Shown: in pieces, positions 42,703-56,488 of the stretch | Layout: every line of letters starts with the position of its first letter | How positions within the stretch are numbered: position 1 is the stretch's first letter | Assembly: GCA_030848705.1 (NCBI GenBank) | Contig: CM061245.1 | Location: 80,463,564-80,527,563 of the forward strand | Source of the DNA: Heracleum sosnowskyi | Taxonomy: Eukaryota > Streptophyta > Magnoliopsida > Apiales > Apiaceae | Direction of reading: 5' to 3' | DNA length: 64,000 nt | Translations under genes and position numbers: made by a program | The notes under the pieces: generated by a model | The model's database searches: none | Told to the model about the DNA's origin: nothing | What the model saw: only the letters and a program-made list of their open reading frames with translations

Positions 42703-45700
42703 TCAAGCCGAGTGTGAAGGAGTATGAACACCCAGCTTGTGAAGCAAGAACTGATGTTGCTTTGTAGTTAAGACTTTAGTGAAAACATCAGCAATTTGAG
42801 AAGATGTAGATACATATTTTGCGCTTATGTGCCCTTCAAGACCTTTATCTCTGATGAAATGACAATCAATTTCCACATGCTTGGTTTTTTCATGATGAGT
42901 AAATCCTAGATCCTTTAATCCCACATGCTTGGTTTTCTCATGATGAGCATCTATAGCCAAGGCTGCCTGATTATCACAGAAGATAGGAGTAAATCATAGA
43001 TCCTTTAATCCCAATTCCTTGAGTAATTTTTTGAGCCACATAACCTCAGAAACTGTCATGGCTAGCGATCTGAATTCAGCTTTTGTTGTAGACCTAGCAA
43101 CCACACACTGTTTTTTTGATTTCCATGCAATAGGTGACTGACCTAGCATTATGCAAAAACCTGTGGTTGATCTTCTTGAATTAGGGCATCCCGCCCAATC
43201 ACTATCACAGTAGGCTTGAAGTTTAGTTGTGGAGCTAGAAGCCAATAAAATGCCTTGGTCTTTGGAACCAGCCAGATATCTGAGAACCCTCTTTGCTATC
43301 TGGAAATGCACAGTGGTAGGATTGTGCATGAATTGGCTGAGAACATGAACTGTGAAAGCTATGTCTGGCCTGGTGAAAGTCAGTTAAATCAATTTTCCAA
43401 CCAGCCTTTGATACACTTCCGGACAAGGAAGCAAATCCCCTGCACCAGCCAAGAGTTTGACATGAGTGTTCATTGGGAGCTTGAGAGGTCTGCAATGTTC
43501 TTGCTTGTATTCCTTTAGCAGGTCAGTCACATACTTTTTCTGAGATAGGAATATTCCTTGCTTACTTATATCAACTTCTATGCCAGGAAAATACCTCAGT
43601 TCACCAAGATCCTTCATTTTGAACTGAGATTTCAAGAATTTCTTAGCCTTTTCAATAGCCTTCAAATCATTCCCAGTCAGAATAAGATCATCAGCATAGG
43701 CTAGAATAGCTACAAATGTACCTTCTTCATGTTTTATAAAAAGTGAAGAGTCTGATTTTGATTGAACAAAGTCAAACTGAGTCTGCTTTTTAATACTGAA
43801 CTGAGTTTGTCAAACCATTCCCTGGGGGCTTGCTTAGGCCATACAAAGTTTTCAGCAATCTGCATACCTTAGTCACAGATGAATCAGTAGTGTACTTCCT
43901 TTGATTTGCAGGATCAAATCTGAATCCCTCGCCTTCATATCCAAGAGGGAGCTTCATATACACCTCTTCTTTTAACTCACCATGTAAGAATGCATTTTTT
44001 ACATCCATTTGGTGAGTATGCCAGCCTTTTATTGCAGCCACAGCCAATAGAGACCTTACAGTGTTCAACTTTGCTACTGGAGCAAAGGTCTATTCATAAT
44101 CAACTCCATACTTCTGCCTGTTTCCCATGATGACAAGTCTTGACTTAAATATTGTATCTTTTCTTTAAGGATCATATTTTGTAGTATATAGCCACTTGCA
44201 CCCTATAGCATGTTTCCCTGCAGGTAGATCTGTTATTTCCCATGTGTTGTTACCTTCCAAAGCATTCAGTTCTTCATTCATTACTTCAAGCCACTGACTT
44301 TGATGAATGGCTTCTTTAAAGATTTTAGGATCATTATCTTTGCTAACTTCAGCCATAAAACATGAAAATTCTGAGCTGACATGAGCTTCTCCAACCTTTT
44401 GAACTAAGTTAGCATTCATATGGTAATCCGAGTGCCATGAAGGTGCTCTATGTTCTCTCGTAGACTTCCTGAGAGGCTGGTTTCCTTCTGTTTGGTGAGT
44501 TATGACAGGTTCATCCTCAACTCTGGCTTCAAGATTATGCACTTCATCTCCTGAATCAACCCATGGTGGTGAAGAATTATTGACACTCATCTGTTCTGTT
44601 CTTGAGTCACTGGTTGAAGTAGAGTGAAAGATGTGATGAGGGTATATTGATTCATAAAACCTCACATCTCTTGACACAAATGAAATGCCAGTCATAAGAT
44701 TATGAAGTCTATACCCCTTTTGCTTGGTTGAGTATCCAGTAAATATGCAGGGAACCCCCTAGCCTGAAACTTATCTTTCTTCCTGCTGGGATTATAAGCA
44801 AAAGCCAAACAACCAAAGCATTTTAAGTGCATGTAGTTTGGTTTTCTTTTATACAAGAGCTCATAAGGTGTTAGCCCTTTAAGAACATCACTGGGAAGCC
44901 TGTTAGTTATGTGTGTAGCAGTGAGAACACAATCACCCCAAAACTGAAGAGATAAACCAGCCTGAAACCTCAGTGCTCTTGCCATCTCCAATATGTTTTT
45001 GTGTTTCCTTTCCACCCTACCATTCTGTTGAGGTCTATCATTGCAAGAAGTTTGGTGGATGATACCTAGTTTCTCAAAGAATAATTTGCATTTGTAATCA
45101 TCAAACTCAAGAGCATTATCTGACCTTATGACCTTAATTTCTCTTTTAAACTGAGTCCTTACCATCCTTGCAAAGTTCTTAATAGCATCATAAGCATCAG
45201 ATTTCAATTTCAACAAATGCACCCAAGTAACTCTAGAGAAATCATCTAATATAGTAAGAAAATACCTATATTTTCCTCTATATTGCACCTTGTATGGTCC
45301 CCATGTATCAATGTGAACTAGATCAAATGGTCTAGTAGCTCTGGACATACTTTTACTAAAAGGCAGTTTAGTAAACTTAGCTAGGGGACATGTCAAACAT
45401 ATGTCTGCACAATGATTTTTCAATTCCAGTGTATCAATTTGCTTTATTCTTTTCATTGGTGCATGACCAAGTCTATTATGCCAGAGGGTTTCCTTGCTCA
45501 AACTGGTCACATCTTTAACAACAGTAGGGATGTCTTGATAAACACTAGCTGTCATAGCTTTCTTATTCTCATTTCCTTTCTCAGACTTAATCTTTTTCAG
45601 AGTTTGATTTCTAACTCTTCTCAAGATCTCTTCTACTGATTCATTTATCAAGTAGTACATGCCATTCTCACTTCTTCCTACCCCCTTTACTGCACTTGAC

Positions 45701-46077
45701 ATGCTATCTTGGATGATGCAATACTTATCATGAAAGACTACCTTGTACCCATTATCTTGACACAACTTATTTACAGACATGAGATTTTGTTTAAATGCAG
45801 GAATGTATAGCACATGGTTTAGTTTCAACTCAACATTCCCACTATGTGATATTTTAGATGTCTCTCATGTAGGTAAATTGATCAACTGGTTGTTTTGATA
45901 GGCAGTGATATCACTTAAAATATTAAAAGTACCAGTCATATGATCTGATGCCCCTGAATCTAAAATCCAATCATTGCACTTTTTAGAATCAGCAAAGTGA
46001 CAAGAAACCATACGTGCATAGTTGCATTCAATCTCATCATCTGTATCACCTCCTCCTTTAGTGGAGGTAGGCAGCAT
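42703..46077 (-). pseudogene. Ale copia pol, multiply disrupted
   Basis: Read from 46077 leftwards. Protease is LDSGASDHMTG. After a TGA near 45865 comes integrase (HNRLGHAPMKRI, HIDTWGPYK, RSDNALEF, QQNGRVERKHKN), then a frameshift near 44695. The start of RT follows (WLYTTKYDP, stop, then MDVKNAFLHGELKEE). The YADD box survives near 43690 in a broken frame. The end of RT (FKMKDLGELRYFPGIE) follows with a TAA at about 43383, and then RNase H (YCDSDWAGCPNSRR, KHVEIDCHFIRD, DVFTKVLTTKQH). At least four stops and two frameshifts make it inactive. Confidence 0.88.
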
Positions 46078-46098
46078 TCTCAGAAGTTGCTCCAGCTG

Positions 46099-47145
46099 CT
46101 AAGCTGTGATTGATGTAGAATTACTTGATACTGAGCCTGCATCATTGTGATACTGTCCTTGAGCATTAGCAGCAAGCCTATGTCCATTCCCAGATTTTCT
46201 TTTACCCCATTTTTGTTGATTGCTTACTATCTTGCCTTTTCCTTTATAAGGTCCTAGAGTTTGACTCTTGGTTTTTGGATGCCAACATGGATATCCAATC
46301 ACAATCCAGCACTTATCACCAGAGTGTCCAGTCTTTCCACATGCTATGAACTGACTAGATGACTGAATTTGAGAGTGTCCAGGAGCTCCCCCTGTGCTTT
46401 TACTGAACATAGCAATAACTTCAGTTTCCTCCTTTACATGACCAAGAACCTCCCTCTGAGCTTCCTCTTGTTCTAGATAGATGCGGGCTATTTCTACTAA
46501 TGGCAAGGCAACCATCATTAATAGTTGACTTCTTTGAGGACTGTAAATCTCATCAAGCCCATTCAAGAACTGAAAAAGTTTTTGTTCTTCTCTCTGTTTT
46601 GTAAGGGCTGTAATGAGGCTTTTAATCTCCTCAGTTACAGAACTTACTACAGGCAGGGTGTTCAATGACTCCAGCTCCTCCCACAAGCACCTCATTTGAG
46701 TGTAATATTCACTTATCTGCTTGCCTTGCTGTTTTGTTTCATACAGGTCTTTATTGAGCTTGTATTTCCTAGATCCATTAGTAAGAGCAAATCTTTGCTC
46801 AAGGTTGTTCCAAATTTGACGAGCATTACTCACAAACATGATGGATTTCTTGATAGATTCTGAGACAGCACCAAAGATCCATGATATTATCATGTTATTA
46901 CAAGTATCCCATGCTTCTCCTTTTACTACATCAGTAGCATCTCTGGTTATGGTGCCTGTAACAAACCCTAACTTTCTTTTTGAAGAAAGAGCTATTTCCA
47001 TTGATCTCTTCCAGGATCTATAGTTTGAAGATCCTTGAAGTTTGTCAATGGACATGAAATTGTTCCCATCAGAGGGATGTAAATATAAAGGACTAGTGAC
47101 TTCTATTGTTGTCACTAACACTCTTTCCATTGCTCCTGTTGCCAT
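46099..47145 (-). pseudogene. Ale copia gag
   Basis: 348 codons starting MATGAMERVLV. It contains LYLHPSDGNNFMSIDKLQG, NYRSWKRSMEIAL and IWNNLEQRFALTNG, the usual copia gag core. The zinc knuckle is poor (CGKTGHSGDKC with the first Cys replaced). It is in frame with pol but separated by a TAG after SITA. Relatives have one continuous gag-pol frame. Confidence 0.85.
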
Positions 47146-47215
47146 TTTATAACTATATAATTCAACTAAAAATCTGAAAATTATATGAACAACGAGTAAC
47201 CTGGCTCTGATACCA

Positions 47216-47518
47216 TGAAAACATTCATAAATAAAATAGATTTGAAATGACAGTTTGATAGAAACTGAGTTCTTTCATTCATTCTTTCCTAAATGATAAA
47301 GTGCCCCTCTGTTCCTTTTTAATCCAGCCTTCACCTCCAAACAAGATTGGATTGCTGTCACTCTAGAACCATCCTAGAAGAGACAAAATAACTATCTAGA
47401 CAAAAGACATTAACATCTATTACAGTAATAGAGCTCACAGGTGCTCAGAGTTTGTTGTACTACTGCAGAAATTTGACTTAGACACTAGATTGGACTATAA
47501 CTAGGACATGGGCCTATA
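47216..47518 (-). repeat. Ale copia 5' LTR, outer part (continues at 50996-51040)
   Basis: Starts TGAAAACATTCATAAA directly after the primer-site complement. It is interrupted by the solo LTR after CCTATAATTAG. Confidence 0.85.
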
Positions 47519-47523
47519 ATTAG

Positions 47524-50500
47524 TGTAATATCCGTGATTTTTTTTATATATAAATGATATATTTGGTGTAAAATATTTCTTGTGGAATAATTTGAATATT
47601 AATAAGTTAAGATTATTAAGTGATTATGTGTTATTTGGTGAGTCGAAAGCCCCTTTCAAATATTTCGTCATTTGAAATCTTATTCAATTTTGAGCCCCGT
47701 TTTGAAAATTCAAGGGGCCCGTTGAAATTTTGTACATATTATCCCTTCGTCTTTCGTATTCGAATCGTTATCGAAAGAACTATTCGTATCATTTCATCCC
47801 TATCTATTTGATCTTGTCAGTATAATTCGTGTTGTTCAAAAAAAGGGAAAGATTGTTCCAAACCCTAATTGTCCAGGGTGACGGATATGTCGTTTATATC
47901 AATATTTCATCTGTTATAGCCCCAGTATTCTTGAGCATTAGTTATATAATGTTATGTATTGATTTGGATAATTATCAGTCTTTGTAGATAATTATCTTCT
48001 CGTAAAACGTGTTTTTAACCTAATTAGGGTTTTTAAACGATCCAGTGGATCTATATCGATCCAAAAATGTTGTTTGGGGTATTATTTTTCCAAAAATATA
48101 AAAAGACGAATCGTACCTTAAACCTCACATAATCTGCATTTCATAATCTCGAAAAAGTAAAAATCCCTGAACCGTGTTCTTCGTGTTCTTGAATAATCAA
48201 ATCAACTTTTGAGGGTGTAATTGAAATCAGAAATTGAAGTTCAAATACTCAAATCAAAGATCTTGAGCTCTAGTTTCAGAATCTTCCAACCTCATCATCA
48301 TCTGGTAATTTTTCGATTTTATATGAATTTTTCAATTTTTGAATTAAATTAGGGTTCATACTCGAATTGGGGATTTTCATTCTGTTGATTCTCCGTTCAA
48401 TTGGTTGCTTCTAACATGTTCATAGGGTTCTAATTAGCAGGAATCCATGTTTTAATTTCATGTTTATGTTCAATTTTTACGGGTTTGATTTTCGGGTTTT
48501 GACCCGAATTCTTCTTTTGAATAGTCCGTTCTTGTTGTTGATCTGACATGAATTATGATAGGGGGCTTTCATTGTGTGAGTTGTAAGCTTCATTTTAACA
48601 TAAAGAACGTAGAGTTTCATGTACAAAATTTGTAGATCGGAAAATTTGTTTAAGGTCACCGGAAAATAGTCGGGTTTGGAGTTCCGGTGATGTTTTTGGT
48701 TTGTTTTTTATCGGAATGTATTGGTATGGTTATTTGGAATGTTTTGGTATCAAAAGCCCTAAAATTGGTCGTGTTTTTGGCTCGTCGGATTGTGAAAAAG
48801 TCGCCGGATTCTGGAAATTTCCGGTTGTTCTTGGCGACCCGTTTCTGTTCTTGGCGACCCGGTTTCAATCTTCAAAACCCTAATTCATTTTCAGAAAACT
48901 GTTTTTGGATTTTATTTTTAAAAATAATTCGAAAATAGTTTTAATATTTATAAAAATCATATTTTAATTTTAAAAATACATTTTTAATTCAGAAAAATTC
49001 TAGAAAATTATATTTATTATTTTAAATTCGAAAATTGATTAAACTTAATTATTTTAATTATTTTTAATTAATTAGTTTATTTAATTGATTGATTAGTTCT
49101 TTTAATCAGTTAATTCTTAAAAATTAATTATTAATTAGATTTAATTAATTAAAAATTCAGTTTAATTATTTTCAAACATGTTTTATTATTTAAAAATAGT
49201 TTGAGCATTTAAAGAGTGTCAATTAATTTTATTAATTGATTTATTTGCATTTAAATACTTATATTGGGTTTAAAAATCCAATTTTTGATTTAAAAATTTA
49301 TTTGCGACTTAATTAAATTCTAATAAGTCTCAAATATTGTTTTAAAAATATTTATAAGCGCTATATGGTTTATATAAAGTGGAATAATGTGGTTAGTGTC
49401 CGTAATTGTTTTATATAAAGAGTAGAGCATGAGTTTGTCTATCGGAAAAATAGGTCGGGCATTCGATAAATCTCGAAATTGGCATGATAGGCTGTTTAGA
49501 CTTAAAAATGATTATGAGTATATATTGAGGATAGAATAAATGATGGAATGTACTAATATGAGTTATGTATTATAGAATCGAGTTCCCGAGGCAAGGGAAA
49601 GGAGAAGGTAGAGTAGCAACGGTAGAATTTGACTACGTCGAACCAGGAAAGTGTCTATTTCTTTCACAAATCCTTGAGTAATCTTACTATGAGTTATTAT
49701 ATGCATGTTGTCATCAAACCAACACCAATGATTCAATTCTTATCCTGTATCTAAACCGATAACATTGTTCCCATGAAAAATTCATGATTTCTTTGATAAT
49801 TAACAATCTTGTTGAATATTGAGAATCCTCACCTTCGATTCACTTGCGTACATTATAACCTTGTTTACTTCCTTGAAACGGATGTGTTGCTTCTTTGAAA
49901 CCATTCCGAACTTGTTTCACGGACCTTATTTGATCTTGATCAGTTGAAGCTCTTTTGCAATTCATTATACTATTTCACCCTCGTTGTGATTGATTGTCAG
50001 ATGAAACTCTTTTGCAATTCATTATACCATTTCACTCTCGTTGTGATTGATTGTCAGATGAAGCTCTTTTGCTATTATCATACTATTTCACCCTCGTTGT
50101 GATTGATTGTCAGATGAAGCTCTTTTTCTATTATCATACTATTTCACCCTCGTTGTGATTGATTGTCAGATGAAGCTCTTTTGCTATTATCATACTATTT
50201 CACCCTCGTTGTGATTGATTGTCAGATGAAACTTTTGTTATTGTCATTCTATTTTGTTCTTGTTGTGATTATTATTGAAGCATGTATTGTTTATGTGTTG
50301 TGATAGAATTGGAAATGTTTTTGAAAATAAAGACCAGCAATGATCGGACCAAATCTTTGGTCGATGATAATTAAGGCCAGGATGGCCAAGGATCCAGTGG
50401 AGGGCTTTGCTATAAGCAGGTCCGGGGTTGATGCGTGGCTGGCCAGCAGCTCAACCTTTGATTTGAATGAGATAAATAAAAATCCAATTCTAATCTGTTT

Positions 50501-50995
50501 TCTTCAGAAGAGGTTGATATAATCTTGCACTGTGCATTGATTCAAATTCTTGTGATTTCTTTTCATTATGAAACTGCATTGGATATATATATATATGATG
50601 TTTGCTGAGCACTTTTGGCTCACTCTTGCTTGTTGTTTTCTAACCCTATTCCAGTGAAGCGAGAGTATGAGTCGGCACAGCATGACTGATACTTCACCGG
50701 CAGCTAGGAGAGCTCCTCGAGTGGTTGTCATTGGCAGGGTAGTTGTTTGTTTTGTATTGTTAGACTAGATGTCTAGCTATGGACTTAAGTTATGATGTAA
50801 TAACTCTGATAAAATTGGTTTGTATTAATAAAAGATTGTAGAAGCTTGTGTTCAATGCCATAATCTGGATGCGGTCTTGGATAAAGGGTATTTTTATGAT
50901 ATTATTATATTATGCATGTGTTATATTCAGGTATGTTGAGTTTCGTTGGTCGAGTGACTCCCCAAATCTGTACCCCGGATTTGGAGGGCGCCACA
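47524..50995 (+). mobile_element. Solo LTR, 3472 bp, gypsy-like
   Basis: Begins TGTAATATCCGTG, ends GGGCGCCACA, and is flanked by ATTAG (47519-47523, 50996-51000). No internal coding region, primer site or partner LTR, so it is a solo LTR left after recombination. The TGTAATATCC start and large size suggest a chromovirus-type gypsy family; orientation is taken from the TG start. It contains the 56-bp minisatellite at 49945-50240. Confidence 0.8.
49945..50240 (+). repeat. 56-57-bp minisatellite, about 5.5 copies
   Basis: Units start at 49945, 50002, 50059, 50115, 50171 and 50227 (last partial). Each begins TGAAGCTCTTTTGC or a variant and ends TCGTTGTGATTGATTGTCAGA. Confidence 0.93.
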
Positions 50996-51045
50996 ATTAG
51001 ACATGTGCCTATAATTAGACATGGGCCTTGGACTTTAATAGATTT

Positions 51046-51393
51046 CAGTCCAAGTTAGAAGTTTGATCGGATAAAATTTCTAATATTAGTATTTGGTAGT
51101 TAGAGAATTTGAATAACTTTTTGGACTCATTATTTTTTTAAAAGCTACTTAAATAATTTTTTTTCAATTAGATGATTGTGATGTGTCTATTTGACATACC
51201 AAAAGTTAACTCAAACTGCTAATTACTAAACAGTTTCATATAAAATATCTAATTGAATCCACTAGTCAAAACAACTAATCTAGAAGCTAAATTGTACCAA
51301 TTGAGCATAAAATCTACCATCATTGATAAGACATCTAACATTTCGCTAAATGTACTGATGCAAGTATTTATATTTAATGAAATTAAATCCTTA
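51046..51393. other. AT-rich flank without genes
   Basis: Continuation of 42184-42403 across the Ale insertion. Nothing beyond AT-rich sequence recognised. Confidence 0.6.
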
Positions 51394-52331
51394 TCAATAC
51401 TATTATATAAAAGACGAAACATTAAAAGTTTGGTCGGTCAGTATGGTACGTTGTGATTTTACTTAATTACTCTTTCTTAATTTCGTGTTTTTACTTAATT
51501 AACCTTAATTATTTATAGAAATATATTATTAAATAATAATATTACCTATTTATAACCAATTACCTTTTTCACCTAAAATACATTATTTATTTTATTTTTT
51601 TCTAACAAATTCCCCTACTTTTTTAAATATATCACGGGCTATTAACTTTTTTAACTAAAACATGTTAGTTTTTCTATTTTTCCTTACTAAAACCCCTCAT
51701 TTTCCAAAAATATCACGGACAAACCTTTAGTTATTTATTTTTAAACCTAATATTATAATTATTTTTTAAAAAAGTTTACTTATTTTAACATGCCTACTTA
51801 TTTTTCTTAACAAGCAATTACTAAAAATATTAAAATATAAATAATCAAATACCTATTTATAACCAATTACCTTTTCAGCTAAAACACATTATAGATTTTT
51901 TCTAACAAAGTCCCTCATTTTCTAAATATATCACGGGAAATTGCCTTTTTCAATTTACTTTTTCTATTTTTCTCACTAAAATCCATTCTTTTTCTAAAAA
52001 TATCACGGACAAACCCTTTACTTATCTATTTTAAAACGTATTTAAATTATTAAATTTTAAAACCTCATTTTCCAAAATATCACGGGCATTTACCTTTTTA
52101 AACTAAATATATGCTACATTTTTTATTTTTGCAAACTAAACCCCCTCTTTTTTCAAAAATATAACGAACAAACCCTTACTTATTTATTTTAAAATTTGTT
52201 TTAATGTTTTTAATTAATTAAAAGTGTTTAGCTATTTTTACATGCCTACTTATTTTTTTAACAAATACAATTAAAATAATAATAATAAAATAACAATTAA
52301 CAATCCGTGCATCGCACGGGTTTTATGCTAG
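51394..52331 (+). mobile_element. Non-autonomous Helitron, 938 bp
   Basis: 5' end TCAATACTATTATATAAAAG after A (51393). The 3' end has the perfect hairpin CCGTGC-ATC-GCACGG (52305-52319), then GTTTTATG and CTAG, followed by T (52332). Insertion between A and T without target duplication is the Helitron signature. No Rep/helicase coding. Confidence 0.9.
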
Positions 52332-52849
52332 TATATAATAAGCGTAAGATGGTTCTTATCAAATTAATAAGGACCGTTAGATATTAAATAGATAGATGAG
52401 AACCATTAGATCTAATATTAAAAAGTATATTTGATTAATAGTAGGATTATATTTAAATACTAAAAAGTGTATTTTGAAAATTTAAACAAAATATAATTGG
52501 GTTTTTATATTGAATAGAATGTTCTATTAAAAATCCGTAACTCTTTTTTCTCTTCAATTTACGAGTATTTTCAATTTAATAATATTAATAAATATGCACA
52601 ATATATATATGTTTTTACAGGGTAAATGCAACATGAAAAAATTTATCCAAAAATAAAACTTTATATATTTTATCCATAATTCTGGTCGTTACAGTACAAT
52701 ACCATTGAAAAAAAAATAAGAATCGTTAAATTTTTAAAAAAATAGATGAGAATCGTTAGATGTTCGAACTCCATCAACAACGTATCAAATATAAAATTTA
52801 ATATTTTTATCTATAAATATATTTAAAAAATCCAAAGTTTAAGTGGTTA

Positions 52850-54142
52850 ATGAACGATAATACTACAAAAAGTAAGAATTATTAGATCTTAATTAATATA
52901 AATGAATGAGAACCGTTGAATAAATAGATAAATTAAGAATCGTTAAATTTTAAAAAAATAGATGAAAATCGTGAGATATTCGAACTCCATCAACAACGTA
53001 TCAAATATAAAATTTTATATTTTTATCTATAAATGTATTAAAAAAATCCAAAGTTTTAGCCGTTAAGAGACGATAATATTACAAAAAGTAAAAATCATTG
53101 GATCTTAATATAAATGAATGAGAACCGTTGAATAAATAGATAAATTAATTTTTCAAAAGTCTAAGGTTCAAAATTCGTCAACAATATATTGAACATGAGA
53201 ATCGTTGAATAAATAGATAAATTAATTTTTCAAAAGTATAAGATTCAAAATTCGTCAACAATATAAATTTTAAAACAAATAGATGAGAATCGTGAGATGT
53301 TCGAATTCCATCAACAGCATATCAAATATAAAATTTAATATTTTTATCTATAAATATATCAAACATGAGAACCGTTGAATAAATAGATAAATTAATTTTT
53401 CAAAAGTATAAGATTCAAAACTCGTCAACAATATAAATTTTTAAAAAAATAGATGAGAATCGTGAGATGTTCGAATTCCATCAACAGCATATCAAATATA
53501 AAATTTAATATTTTTATCTATAAATATATTAAACATGAGAACCGTTGAATAAATAGATAAATTAATTTTTCAAAAGTCTAAGATTCAAAATTCGTCAACA
53601 ATATAAATTTTTTTTAAAAAAATATGAGAATCGTGAGATGTTCGAATTCCATCAACAGCGCATCAAATATAAAATTTAATATTTTTATCTATAAAAATCT
53701 TAAAAAAAAATTCAAAGTTTTAGTCGTTAAGGGACGATAATACTACAAAAAGTAAAAATCATTAGATTTTAATATAAATGAATGAGAACCATTGAATAAA
53801 TAGATAAATTAAGAATCGTTAATTTTTTTTTTTTAAAAAAAGATGAGAATCTTGAGATGTTCGAACTCTATCAACGATGTATCAAATATAAAATTTAATA
53901 TTTTTATTTACAAATATATTTAAAAAATCCAAAGTTTTAGTCGTTAAAGGACGATAATACTACAAAAAGTAAGAATCATTGGATCTTATTATAAATGAAT
54001 GTGAACCGTTGAATAAATAGATAAATTAATTTTTCAAAAGTTTAAGTTTCAAAATTTGTTAACAATATATTAAACATGAGAACCGTTGAATAAATAGATA
54101 AATTAATTTTTCAAAAGTCTAAGATTCGAAATTCGTTAACAA
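52850..54142. repeat. Degenerate tandem repeat array, core unit 170 bp
   Basis: The phrase GAGAACCGTTGAATAAATAG recurs throughout. Three successive units starting at 53195, 53365 and 53535 are exactly 170 bases apart; neighbouring units are longer (about 220-240) and more diverged. Each unit also contains TTCGAATTCCATCAACAGC and AAAATTTAATATTTTTATCT. No ORF. Confidence 0.85.
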
Positions 54143-56269
54143 TCAATACTATTATATAAAGGAGAAGACGGAGACGGTGAGGTGGCGCTCTCAGATCGTT
54201 TAGTTCTATTTTTCTATTTTTCTCAATTTTTTGAATTAATAATATTAAAAATTCTAAAAAATCTCAATTACCTTTTAAATGCTTACTAATAGAGGAAACA
54301 TATAATATTTTTTCATTTAAAATCCCTACTAATAGAGAAAGTAAATATACAATAGATCTTTACTAATGAGGAAACTAAATATCACTAATGGAAGAAACTA
54401 AATATTCAATTATAATATTCTTGCCTTCAAAATATCTAAATTACCAAAAGAGTGTATTACCTTACATTATTTTGAACTTTCCTCTATTATTATCTAAATA
54501 TTCTTATAATATTTTTTTAATGAAATTACTATCTTAACATACTGCTCTCCTAAACTTTCTTTTTTTATGTAATACAATAGAAAATACAGGAACATTTTGG
54601 TAAATAAGAAGTTAATAAATTAGATCGGTCTTACATAAGAAATTAAGTAATTAATACAAAAAAACTAGAAAAAAAATTCAATTACCTTTTAAATATTTAA
54701 TAATGGAGAAAACTAAATATACAATTTCAATATTCTTGCATTTAAAATCTCTACTAATAGAGGAAAGTAAATATAATATTCTTGCATTTAAAATCTCTAC
54801 TAATGGAGAAAGTAAATATACAATAAATCTTTACTAATGGAGGAAACTAAATATTACAAATGGAGGAAACTAAATATTCAATTATAATATTCTTGCCTTC
54901 AAATATCTAAATTAAAAAAAAAGTGTATTACTTTACATTATTTTGAACTTTCCTTTATTATTATCTAGATATTCTCATAATATTTATTTTCAAATGAAAT
55001 TATCATCTTAACATTCTGCTCTCCTAAACTTTCTTTTTTAATGTAATATAATAGAAAATACAAGAACATATTGGTAAATAAAAGTTAAGAAATTAGATCG
55101 GTTTTGTATAAGAAATTAAGTAATTACTTGGTAAATAATTAATTACCTTTAATACTTTCGTACAAGCAGCTAATTAATAGTATAAATATACACCTAAACT
55201 CTGTTAATTGTCTACTGCAATTTTTGTTGTCAACATTGTTGTTGTCAACATTGTTCTTCTTTACTTTTTTGTTTGTTCATGTTAAAAATGTGTATATGAG
55301 TACATGAGTATGAGACTTTTTCCTTTATGTTATTTATCTTATTACGTTTGTTTGTATCCTAATGCAAGATCATATTAAAATCTTTGAAAAGACAAGTTAT
55401 TTGCTATTAGTGTTGATTGAGTTAAGACATTGATTAATAAGGAGGAAGATTCATCAGTTAATCAATTAAAATAATAGGCCGAGCAAGGTAATTTTCATGT
55501 ACATTCAGTTGTGAATTGATTTATATGTTTATGTGTGTACATTATTAGTTTTGAATTTATAGTTAAAAGTTGATACACCTGTATACAAGGTAACACGAAA
55601 GTGGAGAATTCATCCTGTCTTCAAAAACAAATTTTATCATTATTTTTTAACGTTTAGATAGTTATTGCTCTAATTTTTATGAGAAAAGATTATATCTTTT
55701 AGTAAAATATTTTCTTTAATTCATACACGAAAATTCAAAGATAAAAATTGTATATTAAGAAATTTATTGTGTATGTATTTCGAAAATATCATGTTAAGAT
55801 TTATTCGACTGAAAAATTTATTTAGTGTGTGCATTTTTAACAAAATTCAATAAGTCGGTGCATCTATAACAAAAGTCATACAAGAATAAGAAATATTGAG
55901 AAGAGGTCAATATTTTTTTTTTTAAGGAAGAGGTGGTTGTTGTTTTTGTTGTTATTTGTTTTGACAAAAAGAGATCATTATTCATAAAAAAATTCCCCCA
56001 GCAACAAAAAAGATGTTTGTTCATATTTTTTGATTTTTTTCTTATTGAGAATAGATTTGGAGGTAATTAATATTTTAATAGCTCTGAAGGTATAATTGTA
56101 GTTTTTGATTAAACGATCTAGAACTTTATATATATATAAAATTCAAAACAAAACTTTATTTTATATTAGAAATATTATTTTATTTAAAAATGTATTTTGT
56201 AGAATATTTTTTGAGAAAATTTAAAGATATTATTATAAAGCCGCTGCGAAGCGCGGCTTAGTAAACTAG
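54143..56269 (+). mobile_element. Non-autonomous Helitron, 2127 bp
   Basis: 5' end TCAATACTATTATATAAAGG after A. 3' hairpin AAGCCGC ... GCGGCTT (56238-56259), then AGTAAA and CTAG, followed by T (56270). Inside, about 54230-54660 is repeated at about 54700-55130 (offset near 466 bases). No helicase coding; the region 55200-56200 holds nothing recognisable. Confidence 0.88.
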
Positions 56270-56414
56270 TATATTAAAAAGATAGTATATTAGAATTATA
56301 AATATTAATAAAATTTGAAAATTAAAACAATTATGAATACTAAGAATAAAATTGTGAGTTAATATAATAAAAAATATAAAAATATATACATGCATTGTAC
56401 GAGTTATAAACTAG
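56270..56414 (+). mobile_element. Degenerate Helitron 3' end
   Basis: TGCATTGTACGAGTTATAAACTAG followed by T resembles a mutated Helitron hairpin and CTAG terminus (CTAG at 56411-56414). The 2127-bp Helitron lies directly upstream, perhaps inserted into this older copy. Its 5' end is not identified. Confidence 0.4.
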
Positions 56415-56488
56415 TATATATAATATAATATTAATGTATAACCCGTAAAATGTATAGATCTTTATATATTTTATAAATAATTAAAATA

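Larger units (their letters stand above)
42404..51040 (-). mobile_element. Decayed Ale/Retrofit-like Ty1/copia element
   Basis: The left LTR (42404-42695) and the split right LTR (47216-47518 and 50996-51040) are flanked by GATTT at 42399-42403 and 51041-51045. The primer site TGGTATCAGAGC lies at 47204-47215 (minus). The right LTR ends TA instead of CA, and a solo LTR of another family sits inside it. The left LTR also lacks about 40 bases present in the right one. Confidence 0.9.

Noticed and set aside
43235..43495. 86-codon minus-strand ORF in Ale pol
   Set aside because: Out of register with RNase H, which continues in another frame after a TAA.
48477..48938. Overlapping ORFs inside the 3.47-kb solo LTR
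   Set aside because: Short, on both strands, no motif; expected by chance in a GC-richer patch.
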